Source: Nannochloropsis oceanica
Taxonomy: Eukaryota; Sar; Eustigmatophyceae; Eustigmatales; Monodopsidaceae
Direction: 5' to 3'
DNA length: 64,000 nt
NCBI GenBank assembly: GCA_004519485.1
Contig: CP038129.1
Location: 186,001 to 250,000, forward strand
The translations under genes and the position numbers were made by a program. Positions 22,669 to 34,338 of the stretch are shown in pieces. The stretch's first letter is position 1. The number at the start of each line of letters is the position of its first letter. A model generated the notes under the pieces. The model made no database searches and was not told where the DNA came from. It was given only the letters and a program-made list of their open reading frames with translations.

Positions 22669-25120
22669 CTATAATTTGGACTTCTGTCCTTGGGATGATT
22701 TCCCTCCATCGTGCACTTGAATCCAATGTAGCACCTCTGGGAAGTGATCCTTCTCGCAGTCTTTGTGGAGGAGGAGGGAGGCGTGGTCATAGTCGTGCTT
22801 GTTCCCGGCGTGTCTTGAGAGCACCTGGAAGCGAAACGAGGAGGAGGAGGAGGAGGAGGAGGAGGAGGAGGAGGAGGAGGAGGAGGAGGGAGGGTCGCTG
22901 CCGTGCGGTTGGTGCTCGTTGACGAAACTATTTGGAAGAAAAAAAAAGAAAAAATGAACAGGCCGGGTGAGTAAAGGGGGAGGGGATGGGGAGCACGGGG
23001 GAAGAAGATGAAAGTAGGGAAAGAGGGAGGGAGGGAGAAAAATATGACAGAAGGGTGGGAGGGATGGAGAGATGGAGGGAGGAACCTACCTCAGCACGTC
23101 TTTGGGGTTGCCCAAGACGCGGTCTCCCTGCCCGGCCAGTGAGAAGGTAGGCGGCTGTTCCGCACATATGTAGGAAGGGGGAAAGGGAGAGGGAGAGGGA
23201 GGAAGAGAGGAAGAGTGAGAGAGGGAGAGAGGGAGGGAAAAAAAGGAATGGCACATGAGAAGAATCATTTGTTGGGCTTATGAATGACAGCACACAGAAT
23301 TACTTCCCTTCCCTCCCGCCCTCCTTTCCGCCCTCCTTCCCTCCCTCCTCCGCACATAGCACGGTAGTTTCCCAACGGCCGCTCGGTGATCGAAACCGTC
23401 CTTAACGTCTACCCAGTCTCCCCCTCGAACCCACACAGAGCACTCCTCGAGGAACGGGAGGGGCTCATCGTCTGCTCCTGAGGGGAGAAAGGGAGGGAGG
23501 GAGGGAGGGAGGGAGGGAGGGAGGAAGGGAGGGAGGATCGAAGGTTATGGTTGAGAGAGAGGAACTCGTTTGAGTTATTCTCTCTATAATTCCCTCCTTT
23601 TTCCCCTCCCTTCCTCTCTCCTTCTTTCCTTACCCAATTTGAATTTCCGGGCGGGAACGTAACCGTACAGTTTCCCAAGTAACGGAAATGCCAGGCCCCA
23701 GACCATGTCGATCTTCATTGTCCTCTCTAAGCTGTGCGTGGAGATGACTCGTTTCGTGCCAAACCACACTTGAGAAGCGACAGAGGAGACATAGGTTGGA
23801 AACCTGTCGTGGGTCAATGCCGATGCATTTAAAAGAAAATCAAATTCAAAATTTTGAAATTAAACTATCGGACAAAAACAGGAATGGAGGAAGGGAAACG
23901 GGAAGCACGTACCGCGTCAAAGTAGAGGAAGTTATTATGCCACCCCAGGAATGAGCAAGCTGTGAAATCAACATAATTGTAAGTATATATTTATATATGT
24001 GTGTGTAAGTACAAATCAGATTTAGCTGCCCCCTCCTCCTTCCCTCCCTCCACTCCTCCTCCCTTCATATCTCCTCACCCAGTGCTGCTTCCCTCCCTCC
24101 TTCCCTTCCTCCTCCAGCAGGGCCCTGACACCATCACTCAAGGCCCGGACGTCATCGACAATCAGCTCGTGCTGCCCGTGGTTGTGGAGTGCTGCGACGG
24201 GAGGACTGAGGAAGGGAGGGAGTGAGGGAGGGTGAGAGGGGAGGTGAGCGCATGGGTAACGGAATCGTGAAAAATGTACATGGAATTAGACGTGGTCCTC
24301 GGAGTGACGGGCTGGATAAACCAGATAGATGTTGGGGGAAGATGGAAAGGAGAGAGGGAGGGTGGGGATTCTTCCCATCAAATCATTACCAGGCAAACGC
24401 TTTTCCTCCCCTCCCCCCCTCCCTCCCTCCCTCCCTCCCTCCCTTCCTTCCTACCTGCTCATCCCCCTTCCTCGAAAATCCGCCACAAAAACATCGCAAT
24501 TCCCTTCGCGTGCCAGGAAGCAACCCAGACCTCTGAGAGCGATGGAGGGAGGGTGGGAGGGAGGGAGGGAGGGAGTGAACAAGCTCGACTGTACGTCCCT
24601 TCCTACAAGCGCAGCCTCCATTGGGAAAGAAGCGAGAGAGAGAAAGAGAGAAGAAGAAAAGACAAGGAGAAGGCAGGCAGGGAGGGAGGGAGAGAGGGTG
24701 GGAAGGAGGGACGTACTTCTGGCTTTTCACGGAATAGAAAACCCGGCCATCGGAGAGGGCCCCATGGAAGAGGAGGCAAACTGGTCGGGAAGCCGAGGAG
24801 GAGGAAGGTGGTGGGCTTGATGAAGAAACGGCAGTAGGGTCGGCAGCCCTCCGTATCTGATCGTATTATGGGGATGGGACTTTGAGATGTAGGGAGAAAG
24901 GAGGGGAGAGAGGGAAAGAGGGGGGAAGGGGACATACCCGCTTGACGTGTAGTTGATGCTGCCCGTCGCGGGAGGGAAGGAAAAAAGAGGTCATCTCCAA
25001 TGCGGGTGCCGTCGCGGCATCAGCGGGGCTTGTTGTAGAGGTTGTAGTGGTGCTGGAGGAGGAGGAGAGGCGGCAAAGTGGCATGGCAAGGACACGACGG
25101 GAGAGGGGAGAGGCGAGGAA

Positions 25121-25159
<39 letters not shown>

Positions 25160-25186
25160 ACAGCCGAGCCTTCTCAGGAGTAGCAT
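22669..25186 (-). CDS. Alpha/beta-hydrolase fold serine hydrolase (lipase/esterase-like)
   Basis: Ten exons (25186-24938, 24856-24717, 24532-24455, 24311-24280, 24191-24079, 23959-23913, 23803-23634, 23477-23356, 23154-23090, 22927-22669) sum to 424 residues in phase. The fold is clear in order: FFLPSRDGQHQLHVKR (first strand), RPVCLLFHGALSDGRVFYSV (oxyanion loop), NCDVFVADFRGRGMS, LIVDDVRALSDGVRAL, LAHSWGGIIT (nucleophile elbow, Ser), PPTFSLAGQGDRVLG (acid Asp) and NKHDYDHASLLLHKDC (His). The N-terminus (MLLLRRLGCSSS, then a long Ser run, FLASPLSRRVLAM) looks like an organelle presequence. A second Ser run encoded by (TCC)n lies near residue 345. The substrate cannot be read from the sequence. 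An earlier in-frame ATG at 25363 exists, but the extra part has UTR-like composition. Confidence 0.85.
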
Positions 25187-25985
25187 GGCTCTAGAGGGAG
25201 CTTGGGGACAATGTTTGGCGTCTGTGTGGATGCGTTTTGGGGATAGGGTTTCTAATATGTGAGTATGCTTGTGATAGTCAAGGCGGATGAAGCAGCGCAT
25301 GCCGTTGTTCGTCGTCGCGGCGTAGCGCCAACAGGAGCGATGGGCCGCGCTCAAGGCTGTCACATGCCTCCTGCTGCTGGCTGTGACGTGCTGGGTGACG
25401 TTAATACTGTACGAGCACAGTTACTTGATTAATAGAGAGGCAAAGAAAGTGATCGTGATAACAAGGCAAGTGTACCCGGACGGGAAGAGGAGGTTAACGA
25501 GCATGTTTTTTGGGGAAACAGTGAGAAACAAACAACACGAAAATTTCAGAGGACAAGGGAGGAGGAAAAGAAGCGAGAGATGAATGAAGGGGCGTGGAGA
25601 AAGAGCGAGGAATGGAAGCATTGAAAAAGAGGCGAAACGAGTAGGAAATTACTCGCTCCTCCTGTCCCCCTCCTCCTCTTCCCATTCTTCATTTTTTTCT
25701 TCTCCCTCTTTCTCCGGCAAGTCCTACTACGAAAATGAATTGCACGATATTTTCCTCCCTTTCCCTTCAGTCCCACACTTTCTCTCTCCCTCCCTTTGAC
25801 TAGCATCTATTCCCTTGCGTTTTCCCCTTTCGTCTATTATCTCTCCCTCAACCACCCCCTATCACCTTCGCCCGCTCCTCCCTCCCTTCCTCCCTCACTC
25901 CTCTTGCTCAATACTGGAATGCCATTGTCCTCCCTTCCTTCCTCCCTCCCTCCTTTTCACTATTCACACCTCTTTCCCTTTTCCA
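25187..25985. other. Intergenic region between two minus-strand genes
   Basis: About 800 bp. It holds the hydrolase promoter (right of 25186) and the transporter 3' UTR (left of 25986). A 66-codon plus-strand frame at 25383-25583 has no motif and A-rich codons. Pyrimidine-rich DNA begins at about 25650. I see no gene. Confidence 0.4.
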
Positions 25986-28900
25986 CTACCGTGTCTCATT
26001 ATCGTGTCCGAACGCCACATCCAGCTCTCCCTTCCTTCCCTCCCTCCCTCCCTCTCTCCCTCCCTCTTTTGCCCTCGGAGGGGACTTGGATTTACCACCC
26101 CCTCGCTCCGTTCCTTCCCCTGTCCCTCCCCCCTCTACTCCCTTCTTCCCATTCCCTCTCCCTCTCCCACTGTCCCAGGGCGCTACAACCCTCATCACAC
26201 CCCTCCCTCCCTCGCTGCTCCTCCTTCTGTGCTCCTGTTTCCCTGCCATCTGCTCACTATTCTGCCGATGCATCGTCTGGAATGATACAGGGGCAAAGGT
26301 GGTGGTGCTCCCGTAACTACCAACCCCTCCCTCCCTCCTCCACCCCCCTCCTGGTGTCAAGGAGGAGGCAAGCCGACCTGCGGCACGGTCTAGAAGGAGG
26401 GAGGGAGGGAGGGAGGGAGGGAGGGAGGGTGGGTTTGTGTGAATAAGGAAAAAAGACCACAAAATGGAGGGAGGGGCGGAAGCAAGGAAGGAGGTAGGGG
26501 GGAAGGGAGGGAGGGAGGGAGGGAGGGAGAAAGGGCAAGTCGTACCTGTGCGAGGAGTGCCGTAGAGGGAAGCGCCGCGCTCTCGGATGTAGCGAGGATC
26601 GGATCGATCGCGAATCAAGGGTGAACGCATCAGGGCAGGCGAGGCCTAGGGAGTTAGGGAGGGAGGGAGGGAGGGAGGGAGGGATAAAATGACTGAAACC
26701 GCCTCCTCAAGCTCGTCGTTCCGCCACCCATACACGCCCCCATCAAAGAGATGTTTCAATCCTCCCTCGCTCCCTCCCGTCCTCACCATACTCGGCTCCG
26801 TCCGAATGACCGGCGCAAAGTCCTCGATCGAATGCGCCCTCGTCCTTCTCCCCCCTCCCTCCCCCCCTTCCTCCCCCTCCTCCACTTTCTCATACTCCAA
26901 GGAGGAAGAGGACGGGAAGAGAAGCCAAGGGACCGAGCCGTTGTACACAGCAGTCCCGAAGAAAAGGATGAGCATCCCCGAGAACTGAAGCCAGGAGTAG
27001 ATGGTCCATGCCTCTCCGAATCGACCGTGTGTGAAGACGTAGAAAATGAGGAGGTCGGTGCCTGTTTTTAAATTCGAAATTGAAATGTTTGATTATTTTT
27101 TGATTTTTTGAGGAAAAGGAAATCCGAATTCATTCATTCGTGTAATTTGTATGTCAGACATTATATTTCTTGTATCCTATCAATGAGGAGGAAATGAAAA
27201 TAGTGAGCGCAACAGTGCGCCCGAGAGGAAGATATTGGTCGAGTGGTGAGTGGATGCAGAGCCCTATCTGCCTCCCTCCCTCCCTCCCTCCCCCTCCTTC
27301 CCTCCCTCCCTCCCCTCATTACCCCACACAGAGATGGGCCGAAAATTGTCCAAGATGGCGTGCCAGACCGAGGAGAGGAAATGCGTCACGTAAATAGCGA
27401 AGATGTTGTAAAAGGCCACCTAGGGAGGGAGGGAGGGAGGGAGGGAGGGAGGGAGGGAGGGAGGGAGGGAGGGAGGGAGGGAGGAGTCAGGGGTTTATAT
27501 GCGTGGCAGCGTATGGGAGACAAAAGGAAGTGTACAGGAGACAAGATGAGGGTGTGAAATAAAAGGGCTTGCGCAGGCAAACACGACGAGGGGGAGGAAG
27601 GGGGAGAATAGAAGGAAGGGAGGGTGGGAGGAAGGGAGGGAGGGAGGGCGCGTACCGAGAGGAAGAAGGCCAGCAGCACCCATTGAAGGGGCTGGCTGGT
27701 GCGTACCATGGCCAGGGAATCCCAGATATTTTCCATCGACCCGCCCGTGTCGGTCCCGGGGAGGCAGAAGGCGAGGGGGAAGACGAGGAAGAGCATCAGG
27801 AGCACGCCCCATAGACCCTGGAAGAGGGAAGGAGGGAGGGAGAGAGGACGGGAGGGTGCATTTTTACTCGCGTCGCGAGTGTATAGCTTCTTAAATTCAA
27901 TCTTCATACCGATAGCCCCATCCACAAGTCACTTCTCCCTCCCTCCCTCAGTCGTTCCCTCCTTCCCTCCTCTCCGGGCCCTCAAGAGCTCAAGGGTGGT
28001 AGCCCGCCCCTCTTCATCGATTCTCCTCGTCCCTCCCTCCCTCCTTCCTTCCCTCCCTTACCTCCAGGCCCACGAGCACCATGGGCGGCAGTCCCTCCAC
28101 CGTCATCACCTGCACATCAACCAGGCAGGCAGGATAGATACACGTGTGAGTCAGAATGTGTATGATATATATATATGTATATCATGTATATATTTTTGTA
28201 TATATTTATGTCATTACACATAAACATACAGTTAACTCCATTCCCTCCCCCTCTTCCTCCCTTCCTCCCTCCCTCCCTCCCTCCCTCCCTCCCTCCCTCC
28301 CTCCCTCCCTCCCTCCCTCCCTCCCTCCCTCCCTCCCTCCCTCCCTCCTTCCCGCCCTCCCTACCTTTTCTTCAAACACGTACTGCGTCCCTTGCACGAG
28401 GCACGAGAGGAGGATAAACCCAACGCCGATGCGAGGATCGCGGTTGTCTGCGCGGGAGGGCGGGAGGGCGGGAGGGCGGGAGGAGGGAGAGAAGGTTAAT
28501 TGTGTATATAGATAGGGTAGATAATTGTGTTCTAAAACGATTTTTTAGTCTCATACGGGAGATGGAATGGAGGGGTGCTGTTGGCATGACGGGCTTGGAG
28601 AGATGGACACGATGGGGAGGGCGAGAGGGCGGGAGGGCGGGCGGGAGGGAGGGAGGGAGGGAGGGAGGGACGGACCGACTTCGTTTTCATGGTCGAAAAA
28701 GGTGGTGGAGGCGACGAGGCACATAGCCAGGAGGTTAATCAAGACACCGAGCCACATGTGAGGGGCGAGGTGATCCTTGAGGACGAAGGCCTGAGGGGGG
28801 GAGGGAGGAAGAGAAGGGAGGGTGGGAGGGGGGGAGGGAGGGAGGGAAGGTTTAGTTTATTTGGGGGGAGGGGGGAAAGTGCATAGGAGATGCGGATGTC

Positions 28901-29863
28901 GAAAGGATAGGATGGAGGAATGGAGGATCCAATAGGGAGGGTAAAGGAAGGAGGGAGGGAGGGAGGGGGGGAGGCAGGGGGGGTGGGAAGGTGTACTCGC
29001 CTTGAGCAGAGCGGTGATGATGATGACTGTGCATCGCACCAGCTGATAAACAGAAACCGTTACGTAGAGCAAGCCCACCTAGAGGAAGGGAGGGAGGGAG
29101 GGAGGGAGAGAGGTGAAGGACGCAAAGGAGAAATACCACAAGGTAAATCCCCTCCCACCCTCCCTCCCTCCCTCCCTCCCTCCCTTGCGCAGGCCGCTCC
29201 AGCGAGACAGAAAGATAAAAAACAAGCAATGCAAGAGGGAGGGAGGCTTCGAAGAAGGGAGGGAGGGAGGGAGGGAGGGAGGGAGGGAGGGAGGGAGGGC
29301 GTGCCTTGGCGAAAGCGGTGCCAACGAGGTCGAAGAGGGAAGGGATGAGGACGACCAGGCAGAGCTTCCAGCTGACGGGTTTGGGCTCGTCGGAGGGTGC
29401 GGGAGGGTAGATGCGAGCATAGACGGCCATAGCCGGGAGGGCTGGAAGGAGGGAGGGAGGGGTCAGGGAAATTGAACCAAAGGGAGATTAGATGTGGATG
29501 TCAAGAGGACGGGCTTGAGGAGGCGAGCATAATGGAGGGAGGGGAGGGAAGGAGGGAGGGAGTGAGAGGAAGGAGTGGAAGGAGGGAGGGAAAGGAGGGA
29601 GGGAGAAACGTACCCATGGCCATGGCAACAAACATCAAAAAGGTGGTCGATAACGGCTTCTCGAAGGGCTTGGTTACTCCGTCTAGGCCCACGGACGTCA
29701 TTTGGTAGGCCACCTAGAAGGAGAGGGAGAGACGTTTGATGAGGGTGTACGATACTCCTCCCTTGGTATCCTCTTCTACACTTACTTTGATGGTAATAGA
29801 AGAAAATGTCCCCGTGAACAGACCCATCAAGAAGGCGCTCAGGCCTGGGGTGTCACACCCCAT
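25986..29863 (-). CDS. SLC35F6-type drug/metabolite transporter
   Basis: Twelve exons (29863-29786, 29713-29614, 29441-29305, 29078-29001, 28790-28676, 28447-28365, 28109-28062, 27817-27656, 27419-27323, 27061-26700, 26645-26546, 26389-25986) give 587 residues with all phases consistent. About ten membrane segments follow the SLC35 plan: FLMGLFTGTFSSITIKVAYQ, FEKPLSTTFLMFVAMAMG, WKLCLVVLIPSLFDLVGTAF, VGLLYVTVSVYQLVRCTVII, MWLGVLINLLAMCLVAST, GVGFILLSCLVQGTQYVFEE, GLWGVLLMLFLVFPLAF, ILDNFRPISVWGTDLLI and WLQFSGMLILFFGTAVYNGS. Human SLC35F6 relatives sit in lysosomal or mitochondrial membranes; the cargo is unknown. The C-terminal 230 residues form a hydrophilic tail rich in Gly, Ser and Arg, much longer than in animal relatives. 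Introns 3 and 4 begin with GC (GCACGC, GCGAGT). Translation starts at MGCDTPGLSAF, directly before the first membrane segment. Confidence 0.88.
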
Positions 29864-30656
29864 TGGTGCGTGCCCGCCCGCCATCTCCTAGCTGCTCCTC
29901 CGCGTACTCCTGCTAATGCGGCCACTGCTGTGCCCTTCAAATGCTGCTGTTGCTGCTACTGTCACTGCTACAGCTACTACTACTACTACTGCTACTGCTA
30001 CTGCTACTGCTACTGCTACTGCTACTGCTACTGCTGCTTTAGGATGGGGAGGAGAGGTGGGGAGGGAAAGGTATCCAGGGATTCATGAGTGTATGACGCG
30101 GGAGATCAATCAGTATGAGCGGGGAAACGCACGCCAGCGCGAAAGAGTCCCCGACTAGTTCCATTAAAAATAATTCATATGTGACAATGTCGTCAAAGGC
30201 GCAGCCAAAGCCAGGCAACACCAGCGAGGTAAGGTGAGGGGAGTAGTTGAGAGCGCAGAGGAGGCAACCAAGGAAAATGACGCCGCGCCACCAATCCATT
30301 CGTTTTTGGTTTGAATTCAAGGCATCCACACGTTGAAAAATCCTTTGTCTTGTGTACGCGTACGCCTGTGGTAAATGGATCGTCTCAATGGCTGCTTGCT
30401 TGCTGAAAGGCGCAGTAGCCGAAGAAGCAAGAAAGCCCGACGTCAAATCGGAAGAGAAGTTCATTGCACCGCCACGGTCTGTACAGCCACCACCTGCACG
30501 ACTGTACTCTACCTATGTATGTGTGGTTGTAATTTTGTCCCTATGAGTGAAATGATTGAAGGGAGGGTGAGGTATGAAAGGCGGCGGCAGTAGAAAGTTG
30601 CATTGGGAAGCTCGATCGCTCACTTTCCCGGAGAGCCGGAGGGCGCAGCACACAGC
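29864..30656. other. Divergent intergenic region with a GCTACT microsatellite
   Basis: Lies between the transporter start (minus) and the coiled-coil gene start (plus). It contains (CTACTG)n at about 29955-30035. A 141-codon minus-strand frame at 30464-30039 includes MDWWRGVIFLGCLLCALNYS and then PHLTSLVLPGFGCAFDDIV, with C/T-rich third positions that look coding. I could not join it in phase to the transporter and it matches no family I know. It may be a short gene or a 5' exon. Confidence 0.35.
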
Positions 30657-30797
30657 ATGCATTCGAACCGCCCATGCGCACATAACCACTCACGATTTAC
30701 CTCATTCACAATAATATTAGGAGCAGAGGGGGTAGTTATGCAGCCATTACCACCCCTTCAAACCACGCCACCAGCCGCAGCGGGTGAGTTCCACCAT

Positions 30798-30835
<38 letters not shown>

Positions 30836-30845
30836 GCAGCGGGAT

Positions 30846-30912
<67 letters not shown>

Positions 30913-31273
30913 TCCACAACTATTTCCACGCGCACCAAGACGACCCAGATCTCTCTCACCAACCAAGTCGCGCATTGTCTACTTTTACCACCGCCCAGGA
31001 CACCGTCGATCGACAGCACACACACCTACCCGAACATGCCCACGCTTCTTCTTTTCATCTACCGAGCAATAAGCCGCACTACCAGCATGAAGTGAGCTCC
31101 CTTCGTGCCATCATCACCGCGCAAGACGCCATCCTTCGACAGCATCCCCACCCCCAAGGCAAGGCATATGACATGCTTTTGCAGAAATGGCGGGAAGAAG
31201 TCTTCCGACTCCTTCAAGTCCGGGAGATTGACAAGCTGCGGTACGAAGCTGACGTTCACCGGCGGACGGAGAA

Positions 31274-31305
<32 letters not shown>

Positions 31306-33179
31306 GTATTGCATCGCTCGAGGCCGAATGTTTTATGCTGGAGAAAGAGAAAGGGCATGCGGTGGCACAGGCAAGAGGAGCTGCAGCAGCAGCAGCAGCA
31401 GCAACGATCGACAAGCTAAGAGCAGAATGTCTATCCCTGAAAGAGGGAAAAGAGGAAGCGGCAGCAACAGCAGCAGCAACGATTGACAAGCTAAGAGCAG
31501 AATGTCTGTCCCTGAAAGAGGGAAAAGAGGAAGCGGCAGCAACAGCAGCAGCAACGATTGACAAGCTACGAGCAGAATGTCTGTCCCTGAAAGAGGGAAA
31601 AGAGGAAGCGGCAGCAACAGCAGCAGCAACGATCGACAAGCTACGAGCAGAATGTCTGTCCCTGAAAGAGGGAAAAGAGGAAGCGGCAGCAACAGCAGCA
31701 GCAACGATTGACAAGCTACGAGCAGAATGTCTGTCCCTGAAAGAGGGAAAAGAGGAAGCGGCAGCAACAGCAGCAGCCATAGCGAGAAAAACCACAGGTT
31801 TGGAAGCGCGCTGTCTGTCTCTGGAGAAGGAAAGAGAGGAAGCTGCAGAAGCAGCAGCTGCAGCTGTTGCTGCAGCAGCACGCGCAAAAGCAGCCAGGGA
31901 AAGGCTGGAAGAGGAGAAGGATTTTTGTGAGCTTCACCACAGGAACGAACTCGCTGCATTGGAGGCCGACAGACGGTCCTTAGCATATTTGCTTGCTGCT
32001 GCTGCTGCTCCTGCTGCTGCTGCTGCTCCTGCTGCTGCTGCCTCTGAACCAAAAAATACCCTCCCCTCATCCCTTTCTTCCCTCCTGCAGGGGTGGAGAG
32101 ACTCGGAAGCTCTGCATTCAGATGGTCCAGAATTGGCATCCCTTTTGCTCCCGCCACGAAGGGGAGGGAAGAAGCAGAAGGAGGAGAAGGAGAAGGAGGA
32201 GGAGGAGGAGGAGGAGGAGGAGGAGGAAGAGGAGGAGAAGGAGGAGAAGGAAGAGGAGAAGATTGGCGAGGACGGCCGTACTTTCTCTTCTCCTCATTCT
32301 CTATGTCTCTCCTCTTTCTCATTCTCTTATTCTTCACCATCACCACCTTCTCCTTATCCTTCGTCTTCTTCTGTATCTCCTCTTCCCTCCTCCTCCCCTG
32401 CAGGAGAGACAGTCTTTTCTGCTCCTACTGCTGTTCCACCTTCTTTTGGTCCCCCTTCTCCCTCCTTTTCACCACTTCTCTCCCTTGACCTCGCGGCAGA
32501 AGCAGCCATGCGTCGGGTTTTTCAATTAGTGGATCGGGAGGGAGATGAAAAGGGGTGGGTATGCCCTTCCACGCTCCTCACCGCTTTCGCCCGCGATGAG
32601 GAAGTGAGGAGGGTGATGGGGATTGAGGGAGGAGGGAACAGAGAGGAGAAGAGGGGGGTAGGCTGTTCCGATTCTGTCAACATTGTGGGTGCGAAAAAAG
32701 TGGGGGAGGGTGAGGAGGAGGAGGAGGAGGGGGATGACGGGGAAGGGGAAGAGAGGGAGGGGTTGATCGAAGCCTTGAGGGGTTTGATGGGCCACGAGAC
32801 GGTAACGTGGGGAGAGGTCCTGCTGTGCTTTGTGCCGGATACTCCACAGGGAGGAGGTGGAGGAGGAAGGAAAGGAGGGTGTGAAGGTGTTGAGGGAGGA
32901 GGAGGAGAAGGAGGAGGAGGAGGAGGCGAGAGAGAAGAGACGGAAAGACATGATGGAGGGGGCAAAAGAGGGAAAGAGGAAGTACAAAATGTTTCAATAG
33001 ATCCGAATCATGACCAAGGGAGCCCGAGGTCGAATTGGAAGGTGAAAGAAGGGGGAGAGAAAAGAGAAAAAAGACGTGAAAGTGAATGTGCCCCTGGAAA
33101 GGGAGGAGAGGACAAACGGTTGCTAGCCCGTTTGGAAGAGCTTGAGGTGTTAAGTCGGCGACTGCTAGGAGAATTATAA
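30657..33179 (+). CDS. Gln-rich coiled-coil protein with five 25-residue repeats and an EF-hand-like tail
   Basis: An intronless frame of about 840 residues from ATG 30657 (a second in-frame ATG at 30738 is equally possible). It begins with two poly-Gln blocks encoded by CAG (30800-30910). Residues about 170-460 are alanine/glutamate-rich heptad-type coiled coil, including five near-identical copies of TIDKLRAECLSLKEGKEEAA followed by ATAAA. A Glu-rich run and a Ser/Pro-rich linker follow. A segment MRRVFQLVDREGDEKGWVCP, then LLTAFARDEEVRRVMG, then VTWGEVLLCF resembles a degenerate EF-hand helix-loop-helix. Ala, Gln and Glu runs come from trinucleotide repeats. It is likely a structural or scaffold protein; there is no catalytic motif. 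The frame's long uninterrupted openness and matched domain order support it as real. Confidence 0.65.
31403..31780 (+). repeat. Five tandem 75-bp repeats within the coiled-coil gene
   Basis: Units begin at about 31406, 31481, 31556, 31631 and 31706 with GAT(C/T)GACAAGCTA(A/C)GAGCAG. They differ at only a few positions, so expansion is recent. Each codes exactly 25 residues, so copy-number change keeps the frame. Confidence 0.95.
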
Positions 33180-34338
33180 GTTTGATGTGACGCGCGCGCG
33201 TGTGTGCGATCCACATAATGTCGGTGTGTAGGTGTGTACGTCTGTAGATATGTACATAGAGCAGGAGTTAAAGGGCTTGTTCATGACGGTTTCAAAGTAA
33301 ATTGTAATGGTTCTCGTTTCAGCTTTCACAAAATCAAATCGTATATTCTTATTGCCCTGATGCACTTTATTTTCATGGCTCAGGTTATAAAATATTTGTT
33401 CGGAATACAAACATTTTCAAGGCTGTGGAAGTCAACAGCCTGGCCATTGCTTGGTCCGGGTCAGTTGCTTTGCTCCGAAGCCCCAGGACAAGAAAAGAAA
33501 GGCTATAAAGAATTGAACAAGCGCATGGTTGTCATGTATAATAAAGGAACATATTTGTGCATCAATTTGATGAACATAGAATACTATACCAGTGCATGGT
33601 TCTTATGAGAGAGAAATGCTATCCCAACCTCCTCTCTCTGCTCTTTACCAACCCTCTCCTCCTGCTCGTTCCCAAACACCCACTTTCTCATGTATGTCCC
33701 TTCTTGTCCAATCTTCTATTTGTTTTTCTGTACATTTTCCCCGGCATGTCATCGCCCAACAATTTCTTTACCCCTTTCATCCCCTGCTGTGACTTCGTCC
33801 TCTCTCTCTTCTCTGCCACTTTTCTTCCTCCCCTCTTGAGACATCATCAAATAACTACCGCCCTCTGGCAACATAAAAGAAGAGGGACTATCCAAAGCCT
33901 TTGAAAACCCAATGCATGACCAATCAGACCCAGTGAAAAAGAAAACTGCAGAGTTGGGGCTCTGATCTTGTCTAAATATGTCTGATCTAAATTCAACGGC
34001 TTCGAGGCTCGCGGACTCCGGAACCCCGTCGCTTGCGTGTATGCCCGTGCTTACTGGTCGTCGAATGACCTTTTTTTGCCTTTTCGTCGAGTTTCCACGT
34101 TGCGACCACTCTCACCATGCCCACCGACCCTTGGATGTAATCCTTCTGCTGCTGGCGGGCCTATGCGTCGGCCGGTCATTTGGCAGCCAGACTTTTGGCG
34201 TCCTACTCGCTTCTTGCGCCGGACACGGCTGCTTTCTTCTGCTTATTTTTTGCCCTCACACACCACATATTTTACGCTCACACACATTTAACAGGCTCCA
34301 CCATCACGGCTGCGCGCAAGTAAGACAACATAACCACC
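33180..34338. other. Intergenic region, no gene supported
   Basis: About 1.15 kb of unique, moderately AT-rich sequence between two plus-strand genes. The frames at 33234-33608, 33557-33904 and 33978-34355 lack coding bias or motifs; the last overlaps the next start and is probably 5' UTR. It holds the coiled-coil gene's 3' UTR and the next promoter. Confidence 0.4.

Noticed and set aside
25383-25583. Plus frame of 66 codons with one hydrophobic segment
   Set aside because: A-rich codons unlike the sure genes, no homology recognised, and it lies in a promoter-like interval.
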